From NCBI RefSeq assembly GCF_038049935.1, contig NZ_CP145886.1, positions 1,496,501 through 1,560,500 of the forward strand: a stretch of DNA of 64,000 bases, written 5' to 3'. This stretch comes from Rossellomorea sp. y25. GTDB taxonomy: Bacteria > Bacillota > Bacilli > Bacillales > Bacillaceae_B. Numbering within the stretch: the first letter of the stretch is position 1; the number at the start of each line of letters is the position of its first letter. Of the stretch, positions 33,131 to 43,383 are shown piece after piece. The notes beneath the pieces are model-generated. The model ran no database searches and was not told the origin of the DNA. It was given only the letters and a program-made list of their open reading frames with translations. A program made the position numbers and the translations under genes.

Positions 33131-33154
33131 AAGCTGCCAGAAATATGGCAGCTT
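33131..33154 (-). terminator. Terminator of hmoB (minus strand)
   Basis: AAGCTGCCA pairs with TGGCAGCTT around six bases, followed on the minus strand by ATTTATT. Confidence 0.75.
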
Positions 33155-33159
33155 GGTTC

Positions 33160-33684
<525 letters not shown>

Positions 33685-33941
33685 TTAGTTATCTCTAGTA
33701 TACTCTTCCCTAATCCTTAGCTCATGTAACATGATTTATGGATATTTTTTCATCCCCCCTGAAAATCGGCAAATTTATGACATTTTCCCTTGATAACTAT
33801 ACAATTCTCTTTAAAACGTCTATAGTTTAAAAGGGTTACAATTCGTACGGTCATATTATAAATAAGACAATTTCAGAATCTACTCAAGTTAGTATACAAT
33901 GGGAATAATGGAGTTACATAGAAAGGTGGACGAACAAAGGT

Positions 33942-34973
33942 ATGAAACAAATGAATGATACATTTTTACGAGCAGCAAGGGGAGAGAAGACGGACTATAC
34001 TCCGGTTTGGTATATGAGACAAGCTGGGCGTTCACAACCTGAATACCGCAAAATCAAAGAGAAGTATTCTCTGTTTGAAATTACACACCAACCTGAGCTT
34101 TGCGCATATGTGACAAGGCTGCCGGTGGAACAATATGATGTAGATGCAGCGATCCTTTATAAAGACATTATGTCACCACTTCCGTCTATAGGAGTGGATG
34201 TAGAAATCAAATCAGGAATCGGGCCCGTGATCGATAATCCGATTCGTACGACAGCGGATGTTGAGAAGCTGGGAGAAATCGACCCTGAAAATGATGTTCC
34301 TTACGTATTAGATACCATTAAATTATTGACTGTTGAGCAACTGTCCGTGCCGTTGATCGGTTTTGCCGGTGCACCTTTTACAATGGCAAGCTACATGATT
34401 GAAGGCGGTCCGTCGAAAAACTATAATAAAACAAAAGCGTTCATGTATGCAGAGCCACAAGCATGGTTTGCTTTAATGGATAAACTGGCAGCTATGACAG
34501 TGACGTATGCGAAAGCTCAAATCAAAGCAGGGGCGTCTGCTTTCCAAATTTTCGACTCATGGGTCGGGGCATTGAATATACAAGATTATCGTACATTCAT
34601 TAAGCCGGTCATGGAGAAGATCTTTACAGAATTGAAGGAAGAGAACGTACCATTGATTATGTTCGGTGTTGGTGCAAGTCACTTGGCGAATGAATGGCAT
34701 GACCTTCCTCTTGATGTAGTTGGTTTAGACTGGCGCCTGCCGATTAAAGAAGCAAGGGAAAGAGGCATTTCCAAAACGGTAATGGGAAATCTGGATCCTG
34801 CGATTCTGTTAGCCCCCTGGGAAGTGATCGAAGAAAGAGCCAGAGAGATCCTTGATCAGGGAATGGAGCTTCCTTCCCACATCTTTAACTTAGGACACGG
34901 GGTATTCCCGCAAGTTAATCCGGACACATTAAAGCGTCTGGCAGCTTTCGTACATGAATACAGTGCCAGGTAG
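33942..34973 (+). CDS. hemE: HemE, uroporphyrinogen decarboxylase
   Basis: A 343-residue enzyme converting uroporphyrinogen III to coproporphyrinogen III. The conserved N-terminal signature [16 protein letters not shown], the [17 protein letters not shown] block, and FNLGHGVFP near the end are all present. Length agrees with the family (about 350). The start may be ATG 33942 or ATG 33951; the ribosome site AAAGGTGG is rather far and AAAGG very near the first. It opens the hemEHY operon of the coproporphyrin-dependent heme pathway. Confidence 0.96.
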   Translation: MKQMNDTFLRAARGEKTDYTPVWYMRQAGRSQPEYRKIKEKYSLFEITHQPELCAYVTRLPVEQYDVDAAILYKDIMSPLPSIGVDVEIKSGIGPVIDNPIRTTADVEKLGEIDPENDVPYVLDTIKLLTVEQLSVPLIGFAGAPFTMASYMIEGGPSKNYNKTKAFMYAEPQAWFALMDKLAAMTVTYAKAQIKAGASAFQIFDSWVGALNIQDYRTFIKPVMEKIFTELKEENVPLIMFGVGASHLANEWHDLPLDVVGLDWRLPIKEARERGISKTVMGNLDPAILLAPWEVIEERAREILDQGMELPSHIFNLGHGVFPQVNPDTLKRLAAFVHEYSAR

Positions 34974-35063
34974 AGCACATTCATACGTGTGTAACCATGG
35001 ATTCATATGAAGAAACATGGCACAATAATGGAATGTATGATACTGATAACGAGGTGAAATGGT

Positions 35064-35993
35064 ATGACAAAGAAGAAAATGGGTCTATTGGTGATGGCCT
35101 ATGGAACTCCATATAAAGAAGAAGATTTGGAACGTTACTATACTCACATCCGACATGGAAGAGCTCCCTCTGCTGAACTGCTGGAAGACCTCCGTGGACG
35201 CTATGAAGCCATTGGTGGGATTTCTCCACTGGCAAAAATCACCCTGGATCAAGCGAAGAGTCTTGAAGAACATTTAAACAGCATTCAGGATGACATTGAG
35301 TTTAAAATGTATCTTGGTCTGAAACATATCGAACCTTTCGTGGAAGACGCTGTTGAACAGATGCATAAAGACGGCATTCAAGAAGCCGTTTCGATTGTAC
35401 TTGCCCCTCATTTTTCAACGTTCAGTGTTAAATCCTACAATGGACGCGCGAAGGAAACGGCAGAAAAGCTGGGCGGGCCTCACATTACATCGGTTGAAAG
35501 CTGGTATGATGAACCTAAATTCATTCAGTATTGGGTGGATAGAGTGAAAGAAACCTATGCAAGCATGTCTGAAGAAGAGCGTAGCAATGCTGTCCTGATC
35601 GTATCTGCTCACAGCCTTCCCGAACGCATCCTGCAATCAGGCGATCCGTATCCAATGCAATTAGAGGAAACAGCGAAGATGATTGCTGAGGGAGCAGGCG
35701 TGAAGGAATATGCAGTAGGCTGGCAAAGTGAAGGAAACACTCCTGATCCATGGTTAGGTCCTGACGTTCAGGATTTAACCCGTGATCTTTATAAAGAAAA
35801 TGGATACAAGACATTCGTCTATACGCCTGTAGGCTTCGTATCCGATCATCTTGAAGTTCTATTTGACAACGATTATGAATGTAAAGTGGTAACAGATGAT
35901 ATTGGAGCTTCGTACTATCGTCCGGAAATGCCGAATGCCAAACCTGAATTCATCGATGCAATGGCAGATGTCGTGTTAAAACACCTTAAATAA
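35064..35993 (+). CDS. hemH: HemH (CpfC), coproporphyrin ferrochelatase
   Basis: A 309-residue ferrochelatase inserting iron into coproporphyrin III, as in other Gram-positive bacteria. The active-site His is in [14 protein letters not shown] and the conserved Glu in [25 protein letters not shown] precedes ATG 35064, 90 bp after hemE. Size matches the B. subtilis enzyme (310). Soluble, cytoplasmic. Confidence 0.96.
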   Translation: MTKKKMGLLVMAYGTPYKEEDLERYYTHIRHGRAPSAELLEDLRGRYEAIGGISPLAKITLDQAKSLEEHLNSIQDDIEFKMYLGLKHIEPFVEDAVEQMHKDGIQEAVSIVLAPHFSTFSVKSYNGRAKETAEKLGGPHITSVESWYDEPKFIQYWVDRVKETYASMSEEERSNAVLIVSAHSLPERILQSGDPYPMQLEETAKMIAEGAGVKEYAVGWQSEGNTPDPWLGPDVQDLTRDLYKENGYKTFVYTPVGFVSDHLEVLFDNDYECKVVTDDIGASYYRPEMPNAKPEFIDAMADVVLKHLK

Positions 35994-36019
35994 TTTCTCG
36001 TTTTTGGCTGAACCAAAGG

Positions 36020-36062
36020 AAGGACTGAAGCATATGAGTTCACTCTCACCGCTTTAGTCCTT
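36020..36062 (+). terminator. Hairpin between hemH and hemY
   Basis: AAGGACTGAAGC pairs with GCTTTAGTCCTT with one G-T pair around 19 bases. No good T tract follows, so it may be an attenuator or RNA-stability element inside the operon rather than an end. Confidence 0.45.
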
Positions 36063-36105
36063 CTCTATTGTTCAATAAGATCTATTGTTAAAGAAGGCGA
36101 TGAAC

Positions 36106-37506
36106 GTGTTGGAACAACAAAATAAAAGAGTCGTTATCATAGGTGGAGGGATCACCGGATTAACGACTGCGTACTACCTGCAACAGGAAATAAAAGATAA
36201 AAACCTTCCCATCGAAGTGAAGCTTTTGGAAGCAACCCATCGACTCGGTGGAAAAGTACATACCTTGAAAAGGGACGGTTATGTGATCGAAAAGGGACCG
36301 GATTCATGTTTAGCCAGCAAACCAGAAGTCTCCCGCTTAGCGGAACGACTGGGAATCGAGGATACACTCATCCATAACCGTAAAGGCACGTCCTTTGTGA
36401 TAGCGGGAGGTGAGCTGTACCCTATACCAGGTGGGTCCATCGTAGGTATTCCAACCCAGATCGCCCCATTTATTACGACCAGTTTGTTTTCATTGACAGG
36501 GAAGATGAGGGCTGCCGCCGATTTCGTGCTTCCCCGCTCACAGAAAACAGAAGATCAGTCACTTGGGAAATTCTTTAGAAGAAGAATGGGGGATGAAGTC
36601 GTTGACCATTTGATTGAACCACTCTTAACGGGAATTTTTGCCGGAGATATCGATCAATTAAGCTTAATGTCAACTTTCCCGCAACTTTATGAATTGGAAC
36701 AAAAACATCGTAGTTTAATTGCAGGTATCAAAAAGAGTGGCCACTCTGCCAACACGGATGAAAAAGGAAACTTCCTTACATTCACAGGAGGGCTTCAATC
36801 CTTGATCGACGCCATGGAGGCGGGACTGGATCCGAACACGGTATACAAAAGCATGAAAGTAACCAGCATAGAAAAAGAAGACACCAATGTTTACACGATT
36901 ACCTTCACAAACGGTGAGCAGTTGGAAGCCGACAGCGTAATCGTCACCACACCTCACCATGTAGTACAATCCATGTTTCCCACGTATCCTTTCTTAACCT
37001 TTTTAAAAGAAATGCCGGCTACATCCGTGGCAACCGTAGCAATGGGGTTTGCACGAGATGCCATAAAAAAAGACATCGCCGGCACGGAATTCCTTGTATC
37101 AAGAAACAGTGACTATTCCTTGACGGCGGGAACCTGGACTCATAAAAAATGGCCACACACTGCACCGGAAGGAAAGGCACTATTGCGATGTTACCTGGGT
37201 AAATCCGGTGACGAAACCATCGTCGATTTATCCGATGATGAAATTGAGCAGATTGTCCTTGAAGATCTGAGCAAGGTCATGGATATAGAGGGTGAACCTG
37301 AGTTTACAATCGTGTCCCGTTATAAGAACTCCATGCCTCAATATACAGTAGGCCACAGGGAACGTATCCGGGACATGTATAAACAGGCTGAAGCAAGTCT
37401 GCCTGGACTTTTTATAGCAGGGAGCTCATATGAAGGAGTAAGTATCCCGGACTGTATCGAGCAGGGGGAAAAGACTGTATTGAAGGTATTGGAATTTTTG
37501 GAATAG
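36106..37506 (+). CDS. hemY: HemY (CgoX), coproporphyrinogen III oxidase
   Basis: A 467-residue FAD enzyme oxidising coproporphyrinogen III to coproporphyrin III. The N-terminal dinucleotide-binding motif is VVIIGGGITGLTTAYYL, followed by GGKVHTLKRDGYVIEKGPDS, and the C-terminal FAD motif is GLFIAGSSYEGVSIPDCIEQG. GTG 36106 is chosen for spacing from AAGAAGG; ATG 36100 and TTG 36085 are alternatives. It is the third gene of hemEHY. Its partner reactions upstream (HemE) and downstream (HemH) are encoded just before it. Confidence 0.94.
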   Translation: MLEQQNKRVVIIGGGITGLTTAYYLQQEIKDKNLPIEVKLLEATHRLGGKVHTLKRDGYVIEKGPDSCLASKPEVSRLAERLGIEDTLIHNRKGTSFVIAGGELYPIPGGSIVGIPTQIAPFITTSLFSLTGKMRAAADFVLPRSQKTEDQSLGKFFRRRMGDEVVDHLIEPLLTGIFAGDIDQLSLMSTFPQLYELEQKHRSLIAGIKKSGHSANTDEKGNFLTFTGGLQSLIDAMEAGLDPNTVYKSMKVTSIEKEDTNVYTITFTNGEQLEADSVIVTTPHHVVQSMFPTYPFLTFLKEMPATSVATVAMGFARDAIKKDIAGTEFLVSRNSDYSLTAGTWTHKKWPHTAPEGKALLRCYLGKSGDETIVDLSDDEIEQIVLEDLSKVMDIEGEPEFTIVSRYKNSMPQYTVGHRERIRDMYKQAEASLPGLFIAGSSYEGVSIPDCIEQGEKTVLKVLEFLE

Positions 37507-37514
37507 GTTCATGG

Positions 37515-37541
37515 AGGCCGCCTGGATGGCGGTCTTTTTGT
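37515..37541 (+). terminator. Terminator of hemEHY
   Basis: AGGCCGCC pairs with GGCGGTCT (one G-T pair) around five bases, followed by TTTT. Confidence 0.8.
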
Positions 37542-37565
37542 CGAATTTCCTTTAAGCGGAAACTA

Positions 37566-37594
37566 CAAAAAACCTCCTGCTTACAACAGGAGGT
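37566..37594 (-). terminator. Terminator of the LysM/GH18 gene (minus strand)
   Basis: ACCTCCTG pairs with CAGGAGGT around seven bases, followed on the minus strand by TTTTTTG. Confidence 0.85.
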
Positions 37595-37601
37595 GCATCA
37601 C

Positions 37602-39008
37602 TCATTTCACGACCCGATACCTGGAATGCTGCAACATCCAATTCTGGGGGAAGGCAGAACCGAGTACCCAGTAGCTTAAGCCTCGCAGTCTATATTCATC
37701 CACCGTTTTCTGTTTGGCCAGCATGCTTCTGGCGTCTTCAAACCAAACTTCATGCTTTTGACCGGTTTCGTCCCAATAGGTAAAATAGGGGGATTGATAT
37801 ACGTCATTGTATTGAATCCTCACGCCGTATTTGCTCGCGAGATCAAGTGCTCCTTGAGGGGAGACGGTTTTCGCGATGGTTCCGTCGACCCATGGAACTT
37901 TCCAGTCGCGTCCGTAGAGGGGGGCCCCCATCATGATTTTGTTTCTCGGGATGACGGTGACGGCGTAATCAAGTACTTTCTTCACTTCATTGATCGGGGC
38001 AATCGCCCAGGGTTTGCCGCCTGCCCATCCCCATTCGTATGTCATGAGTACTACAAAGTCGACAATTTCTCCGTGTGCTTTATAGTCATGGGCTTCATAT
38101 AAAAGTCCTTTTTGATCAGCTTTAATTTTAGGTGCAAGGGCCGTCGACACAGAGTATCCTTTAGGTTTTAGTGCTGCAACGGTTCTTCTTAAGAAAGTAT
38201 TATAATTTTCCCGGTCCTCGGGATATACATATTCGAAATCAAAATTTACACCTTTATAGCCCTTCGACTCCATCTTCTTTAAGATGGAAGAGATTAAGGT
38301 GTTTTGCAGAGTTTCACTTCTTAGAATGGTGGCAACAAGATCAGAGTCGAATTTTCCACCTGTGAAATTTGTGAGAACCAGTAAAGGGTCGACGTTTTGG
38401 TTATATGAGGCTGAAATAAGAGCACTATCATTTAACTCAGTGACCGAACCGTCTTTTGTAATAGAATACGTAAAGGGAGTCAGGTAGGTGAAATAGCTGC
38501 CCAAACCGTTCACTTCCGCTACCCCTTCACTGTCTGTCCGGGTAATATAGGCATTTACTTCCGTCGTGAGTTTCGTGTTTGGAATCCTGATTTGCTGGTT
38601 TGGATAAATGAGAGAAGGATTCGAGATAGAATTTGCCTTCAAAATGTCCTGAAGAGGAACCTTATAGTTATAAGAAATGACATAAAGTGTCTCACCCGAT
38701 TTTACTGTATGGATAAAGGAAGGCATAACAATCAATTGACCAACGAATAGCATTGAAGGATCTGAAATTTGATTGAAATCGATCAATTCTTTTAAACTTA
38801 TATTGTACTTTTGGCTAATGCTATACAAAGTGTCTCCTGGTTGCACGATATATTCTTTTAAAGGTTCCGGAATGAGAAGACTTTGTCCAATCACGAGAAT
38901 ATTGGGGTTTTTCAATTGATTTCCGTAAGAAATTTGATTGACTTCGACACCATATCTCTGTGCAATCGACCAAAGAGAATCCCCGCTCTTAACAACATAA
39001 ATATTCAT
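37602..39008 (-). CDS. LysM-GH18 spore cortex N-acetylglucosaminidase (SleL/YaaH type)
   Basis: A 468-residue protein with three LysM peptidoglycan-binding repeats (about residues 2-46, 51-95 and 98-142), then a glycosyl hydrolase family 18 domain. The active-site strand reads GVNFDFEYV, with the catalytic Glu after two Asp/Asn positions. There is no signal peptide, as for SleL/YaaH proteins made inside the mother cell. SleL-type enzymes cut cortex fragments during germination. ATG is preceded by AGGAGGTG. Typical members carry two LysM repeats, so the third is slightly unusual. Symbol withheld because YaaH, YdhD and YvbX are all close relatives. Confidence 0.87.
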   Translation of the reverse strand: MNIYVVKSGDSLWSIAQRYGVEVNQISYGNQLKNPNILVIGQSLLIPEPLKEYIVQPGDTLYSISQKYNISLKELIDFNQISDPSMLFVGQLIVMPSFIHTVKSGETLYVISYNYKVPLQDILKANSISNPSLIYPNQQIRIPNTKLTTEVNAYITRTDSEGVAEVNGLGSYFTYLTPFTYSITKDGSVTELNDSALISASYNQNVDPLLVLTNFTGGKFDSDLVATILRSETLQNTLISSILKKMESKGYKGVNFDFEYVYPEDRENYNTFLRRTVAALKPKGYSVSTALAPKIKADQKGLLYEAHDYKAHGEIVDFVVLMTYEWGWAGGKPWAIAPINEVKKVLDYAVTVIPRNKIMMGAPLYGRDWKVPWVDGTIAKTVSPQGALDLASKYGVRIQYNDVYQSPYFTYWDETGQKHEVWFEDARSMLAKQKTVDEYRLRGLSYWVLGSAFPQNWMLQHSRYRVVK

Positions 39009-39147
39009 AAGACACCTCCAAACAAACCTTATCTTTATAGCCTATTCAGAAGGGCTTATTCTATATGAAGGATGAATGGTATACGAAAAGAAAAAAATCA
39101 CTTGTGTATTGGCAAGGGATATGATAAATTAATTAATGTTAATAAAG

Positions 39148-39170
39148 TGACTAAATTACAAAATTGGTCA
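39148..39170. promoter_or_regulatory. Operator-like repeat upstream of yhgD
   Basis: TGACTA-N11-TGGTCA. The same half-sites and the same 11-bp spacing occur twice more before yhgE. It lies 26 bp before the yhgD start, so self-repression by this TetR protein is likely. Confidence 0.65.
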
Positions 39171-39195
39171 AAAGGTCATATTGAGGGGTGTATTC

Positions 39196-39771
39196 ATGGC
39201 GATCGACCGAAAGAAACAGGTTTTGGAGGCTGCGACAAATTCGTTTTCATTGTTTGGGTATAAAGCCACCACAATGGATCAAGTGGCAAAATTAGCGAAT
39301 GTGGGAAAAGGAACGATTTATACGTTTTTCAAAAATAAGGAAGAACTGTTTGATGAAATTGTATCATCGCTAATCATTGAAATGAAACGGGAAGCGGAAG
39401 AAGTGATTGATCCGCAGGACACCTTTTCAGAAAATGTTCATCGTGCATTGTTCCGCATGCTTGAATTCAGGAAAGAGCATAAGCTGACCATCAAGCTTTA
39501 TCAAGAAGCCCGGGAAATGGGAACTCCTGCTGTATCAGAAGTCATTGATCGCATGGAGAAAGCGGTCATTGAATTCTTGAGTCAACGAATTGAAAAAGCG
39601 ATTGCCTCAGAAGCGATTAAGCCATGTAATCCTGAAATGACCGCCTTTGTAATGTTAAAGATGTACGTTTCACTTATTTTTGATTGGGAACGTGCACATG
39701 GTCCACTTGATAAAGATGAAATTGCCAATCTCTTTGAACTATATTTAATTAAAGGGTTATCGAATCGATAG
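39196..39771 (+). CDS. yhgD: YhgD, TetR-family regulator
   Basis: A 191-residue TetR repressor. The N-terminal helix-turn-helix covers about residues 8-50 (TTMDQVAKLANVGKGTIYTFF), followed by a helical ligand-binding domain. ATG 39196 is chosen, five bases behind GAGGGGTG; TTG 39181 encloses that site. It precedes yhgE as in B. subtilis and three matching inverted repeats flank the two genes, so it should control itself and yhgE. The inducer is unknown. Confidence 0.9.
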   Translation: MAIDRKKQVLEAATNSFSLFGYKATTMDQVAKLANVGKGTIYTFFKNKEELFDEIVSSLIIEMKREAEEVIDPQDTFSENVHRALFRMLEFRKEHKLTIKLYQEAREMGTPAVSEVIDRMEKAVIEFLSQRIEKAIASEAIKPCNPEMTAFVMLKMYVSLIFDWERAHGPLDKDEIANLFELYLIKGLSNR

Positions 39772-39789
39772 TCCTTCATTTTTGGCAGT

Positions 39790-39858
39790 AAATGACTAAA
39801 TGAATGAAATAGTCATTTATTTTTACACCAAAATGACCAGTTGGGATAATTGGTCATT
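39790..39858. promoter_or_regulatory. Two tandem operator-like repeats upstream of yhgE
   Basis: AAATGACTA-N11-TAGTCATTT (39790-39818) and AATGACCA-N11-TGGTCATT (39832-39858). Both fit TGACYA-N11-TRGTCA, the pattern also found before yhgD. Their centres are about 41 bp apart, close to four helical turns, placing both on the same face of the DNA. Likely YhgD binding sites. Confidence 0.7.
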
Positions 39859-39892
39859 AATTCAATTCCAGAAAAATAATAGGAGGATAAAT

Positions 39893-42091
39893 ATGAAAAA
39901 TTCATTTATTGGTTCAGAATTCAAAGCGATTTTTCGTAATAAAAAGTTGCTCATTCCAATACTAGCAGTGCTCTTTATTCCTGTTCTATACAGTGGCATG
40001 TTTCTATGGGCGTTTTGGGATCCATATGAACAGCTTACTGACTTACCGGTTGCGGTTGTAAATAGCGACCAGGGAGCAGAGTTTGACGGAAAGGAATTGC
40101 ATATCGGGGATGAACTGGTTGATAAACTGAAGGATAGTGAGCAATTCGACTTTCACTTTGTCGATAAGGATGAAGGATACAAAAATTTAGAGAAGCAGGA
40201 TTATTACATGCTTGTTGAGATTCCGGAGGATTTCTCTGAAAACGGAACAACGTTACTAGAAGATAACCCTAAAAAGCTTTCTCTGAAATATGTTCCGAAC
40301 GAGAGCTTTAACTTCCTGTCAGCCCAAATTGGTGACACAGCGATGAAAGAGATCAAGGCAAGTCTTTCGAAGTCTGTCTCTGAAACATATGCTGAGACGA
40401 TGTTTGATAAAATCAAAGAAATGGGAGACGGCTACCAGACGGCCAGTGACAAAGCTGGCGAAATCAATAATGGTGCCATCGATTTATCTCAGGGTGCCAA
40501 TAAGTTAAAGGATAATTTAGCCGTCTTAGCAGAAAAGAATGTTGAGATGAATGACGGTGTGGCGAAAACGAGGGCAGGTGCTGAGAAACTGGCAAAAGGT
40601 TCTCAGGAACTATCTGACGGAGTCGGAGTCATGACGGATAAATCCCAACAACTATATAAAGGAACACAGGATGTCCAGTCAGGTATTGATGCCCTTGCAG
40701 CCGGAATCGATAAAAGCAAGGCTGGATTGGAGCAGGTGGATGCAGGTCTAAATAGCGCAGTGGACAATACAGCAAAACTGCACGCCGGATCTCAAAACCT
40801 TGCAGAAAAAATCGGTGCTCTCCAGGGTGGAGCGGATAATGCGAAAGCAGGCGCTCAAGCAATTGGAGCAGGGGCTACAAAGCTTGAAGAACAACTGGCA
40901 CCATTTATGGGCAGCCTTCCGGAAGATAAACAGGCAGAATTACAGGCTGCCATCGATCAGATCAAGCAGGGGGCGACCGGTCTTCAAACAGGTACAGGTG
41001 CATTAAGTAAGGGAGCAGGGGACCTTAAAAACGGGGCCGATGACCTTACTGGCGCTATTGAGAAACTGAATCTGGGCCAAATGGAGCTTCATGCCGGAGT
41101 CGGCCAATTAGTAGACGGATCTGCCCAACTGGATGAAGGATCCAACCAGCTTCAAGCAGGTCAGGGGGAAGTTGTGAAAAACTTTGCCTTATTAAATGAT
41201 AAGCTCGGTGAAGTATATCAAGGAACAGTAAGCGTTGCTTCAGGAGCAAGCGAACTAAGTTCAGGTCTAAATAAAGTATACAATGGTTCCACTCAATTAA
41301 CAGATGGTTCTAAGAAACTTGCCGATGGTTCAACGGAATTAGCAGAGGGTTCAACGAAACTATCTGATGGAACAACAGAATATGAAACAAAATTAAAAGA
41401 TGCAGCAAATGAAGCAAACAGTGTCAAAGCGGATGGCGATACGTATGATATGATGGCTGGTCCAGTCGATGTGAAAAATGAGAAAATCAATCATGTTCCA
41501 AACTACGGAACAGGGTTTGCACCATATTTCTTATCTCTTGGACTATTCGTAGGGGCTTTATTAATCTCCATAGTATATCCACTGAGAGAACCGTCTGATC
41601 GCCCATCAAGCGGAATGAGTTGGTTCTTTGGTAAATTCGCTGTCCTTACTTCAGTCGGGATCATCCAATCACTGATTGCAGCAGCCATTTTACTCCTGGG
41701 ATTGGGTCTTGAAGTGGAAAGTGTACCATTATTCTTACTTTCTACTATTATTACAAGCCTTACATTCTTGGCATTGATTCAGATGCTGGTGACGATCCTT
41801 GGTGATCCGGGACGATTTGTAGCGATCATCATCTTGATTCTGCAACTAACGACGAGTGCAGGTACATTCCCACTGGAATTAATTCCGACTGCTCTGCAGC
41901 CAATCAGTGCATTGTTACCGATGACATATTCAGTGTCAGCATTCAAAGCGGTCATCTCAAGCGGAGACTTTGCCTTCATGTGGCAGAACCTCTTTATCCT
42001 GCTGGGTTACTTCATTGTGTTTGTCGCAATGACATCAGTATTCTTTGTAGGACTATTCAAGAAACAATATACGAAAACAGTAGAAGCATAA
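39893..42091 (+). CDS. yhgE: YhgE, Pip-family membrane protein (ABC-2-like)
   Basis: A 732-residue protein. One N-terminal helix (about residues 20-40) is followed by an extracytoplasmic domain, a long stretch of repeated small-residue units (G-A-x-x-L-x-x-G, such as SQGANKLKDN, AAGIDKSKAG, TDGSKKLADGSTELAEGS) that should form a helical stalk, and five or six C-terminal helices of ABC-2 type. This is the YhgE/phage-infection-protein (Pip, SNG1/MmpL-like) plan. ATG 39893 follows AGGAGGATAAAT. Regulation by YhgD is indicated by paired repeats upstream. The substrate is not established. Confidence 0.9.
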   Translation: MKNSFIGSEFKAIFRNKKLLIPILAVLFIPVLYSGMFLWAFWDPYEQLTDLPVAVVNSDQGAEFDGKELHIGDELVDKLKDSEQFDFHFVDKDEGYKNLEKQDYYMLVEIPEDFSENGTTLLEDNPKKLSLKYVPNESFNFLSAQIGDTAMKEIKASLSKSVSETYAETMFDKIKEMGDGYQTASDKAGEINNGAIDLSQGANKLKDNLAVLAEKNVEMNDGVAKTRAGAEKLAKGSQELSDGVGVMTDKSQQLYKGTQDVQSGIDALAAGIDKSKAGLEQVDAGLNSAVDNTAKLHAGSQNLAEKIGALQGGADNAKAGAQAIGAGATKLEEQLAPFMGSLPEDKQAELQAAIDQIKQGATGLQTGTGALSKGAGDLKNGADDLTGAIEKLNLGQMELHAGVGQLVDGSAQLDEGSNQLQAGQGEVVKNFALLNDKLGEVYQGTVSVASGASELSSGLNKVYNGSTQLTDGSKKLADGSTELAEGSTKLSDGTTEYETKLKDAANEANSVKADGDTYDMMAGPVDVKNEKINHVPNYGTGFAPYFLSLGLFVGALLISIVYPLREPSDRPSSGMSWFFGKFAVLTSVGIIQSLIAAAILLLGLGLEVESVPLFLLSTIITSLTFLALIQMLVTILGDPGRFVAIIILILQLTTSAGTFPLELIPTALQPISALLPMTYSVSAFKAVISSGDFAFMWQNLFILLGYFIVFVAMTSVFFVGLFKKQYTKTVEA

Positions 42092-42094
42092 GGG

Positions 42095-42133
42095 AAAAAA
42101 CGGGAGATGCCACACAAATCTCCCGTTTTTTCT
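42095..42133 (+). terminator. Terminator of yhgE
   Basis: AAAAAACGGGAGA pairs with TCTCCCGTTTTTT around eleven bases. Confidence 0.92.
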
Positions 42134-42241
42134 TCATAAAATGGACAAACCATCCGTAACCATAAGAGTGTATACTTATTGGTGAGAAGTACATAATGGT
42201 GAGACACTTAAAAAAGAAGATTGTTTAAAGGAGAGTTTGGG

Positions 42242-42994
42242 ATGAAGAAGGTAAGCTTGTTTGTTCTGGTAGCCTTTCTGGCGTTGTTTATTGCTGCCTG
42301 CGGTAATTCAAATGAGGATAACGGAGAAAAAGAAGATAAGAAATTGGAAGCGATTGATGCAAAGTTAGACGTGCCTGAAAAGGGAGAAAAGGGAGAAACC
42401 ATTTCTCTTTCCACTAAAGTCACTCAAGGTGAGGACAATGTAGAGGACGCCGGTGAAGTCAAATATGAGATTTGGAAAAATGACCATAAAGAAGAAAGTG
42501 AAATGATCGAAGCAAAACATGATAAAGATGGTGTATACAAAGCAGAAAAAACATTCGAAGAAGACGGCATGTATACTGTGCAGGTCCATGTAACAGCCCG
42601 TGATATGCACACCATGCCGAAAGCTGAAATTGCGATTGGTGAAGTGGAGGCAGGGGAACATGGAGTGGAAAGCGAAGACGGTCACCATGGCCATCACGAA
42701 AGTAATGTATCCATCCACTTAAACAAACCTGATACGATTACAATGAATCAAGAAGCGGAAATGAACGTACATGTAGAAAATGAAGAAGCAGCACTTGAAA
42801 AAGCAGAAGTGCGTCTGGAAATTTACAAAGAGGGTCAGGAAAAACACGAATGGGTGGATTTAACAGAGGGTGAAGCTGGTAAGTATAATGGTTCGTATGC
42901 TTTCCCGGAAACGGGGACGTATAATGTACAGGTTCACGTGACCAAAGGTGAGGAAATTCACGAACACACAATGCAAACTGTGGAAGTACAATAA
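42242..42994 (+). CDS. Lipoprotein with two YtkA/FixH-like domains
   Basis: A 250-residue lipoprotein. The signal peptide ends in FIAAC with Cys20 as the lipidated residue, followed by a Asn/Glu/Lys-rich linker. Two similar immunoglobulin-like beta domains follow (about residues 40-135 and 150-250); each ends in a Y-x-V-Q-V-H-V strand (MYTVQVHVTARDMH; TYNVQVHVTKGEEIH), typical for YtkA-like domains. A His-rich stretch (GHHGHHESN, about residue 145) lies between the two and could bind metal. The related YtkA/FixH proteins are linked to redox enzymes or copper. Role unknown; ends in a strong terminator. Confidence 0.82.
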   Translation: MKKVSLFVLVAFLALFIAACGNSNEDNGEKEDKKLEAIDAKLDVPEKGEKGETISLSTKVTQGEDNVEDAGEVKYEIWKNDHKEESEMIEAKHDKDGVYKAEKTFEEDGMYTVQVHVTARDMHTMPKAEIAIGEVEAGEHGVESEDGHHGHHESNVSIHLNKPDTITMNQEAEMNVHVENEEAALEKAEVRLEIYKEGQEKHEWVDLTEGEAGKYNGSYAFPETGTYNVQVHVTKGEEIHEHTMQTVEVQ

Positions 42995-42998
42995 ACAT

Positions 42999-43036
42999 AA
43001 AAAGGATGCTCTTCACTTTGAAGAGCATCCTTTTTA
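42999..43036. terminator. Bidirectional terminator between the lipoprotein gene and yhfH
   Basis: AAAAAGGATGCTCTTCA pairs with its complement ending in TTTTT around a three-base loop. Confidence 0.92.
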
Positions 43037-43056
43037 TTACCCCTTATTCTTCAATA

Positions 43057-43191
43057 TTAATACTCGTAGTCAGTCGTACATTTTTCGCAATAAATGCCGT
43101 AGCATTCATGCTGCTCCTCAATTGTATCTCCACATTGTGCACAAGACTTAGGCGGCAAATTTCGAAAGAACTCCACAATATTTTTTACCAT
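43057..43191 (-). CDS. yhfH: YhfH-like small zinc-ribbon protein
   Basis: A 44-residue protein starting MVKNIVEFFRNLPPKSC. It carries CAQCGD and then CYGIYCEKC, i.e. two cysteine pairs that could hold a zinc ion. This is the YhfH pattern (46 residues in B. subtilis, at the same place before yhfI). ATG is preceded on the minus strand by GGAGGGTGA. Function unknown. Confidence 0.85.
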   Translation of the reverse strand: MVKNIVEFFRNLPPKSCAQCGDTIEEQHECYGIYCEKCTTDYEY

Positions 43192-43263
43192 GTTAATCAC
43201 CCTCCGTAAATTTTTTCACCCATCAATTGTTTGTGTTATATAACTGATGTGTTAATTTATTTT

Positions 43264-43293
43264 ATTGTATTATAACAGTATGTATTTCGTCAA
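43264..43293 (-). promoter_or_regulatory. Possible promoter of yhfH
   Basis: On the minus strand TTGACG (43288-43293) and TACAAT (43264-43269), 18-bp spacer, about 75 bp before yhfH. Confidence 0.5.
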
Positions 43294-43383
43294 CGATTAA
43301 TTCAAAAATAGGCGAAAAAAATGAAAAAATAGGCACAATGAAGTATAGTAGGGGTACATACTAAAGTGAAAGGATGTTCAAAT

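Noticed and set aside
40400..41450. Repetitive central part of yhgE considered as a DNA repeat element
   Set aside because: The repetition is at protein level (small-residue heptad-like units) within one intact frame and is a family trait.
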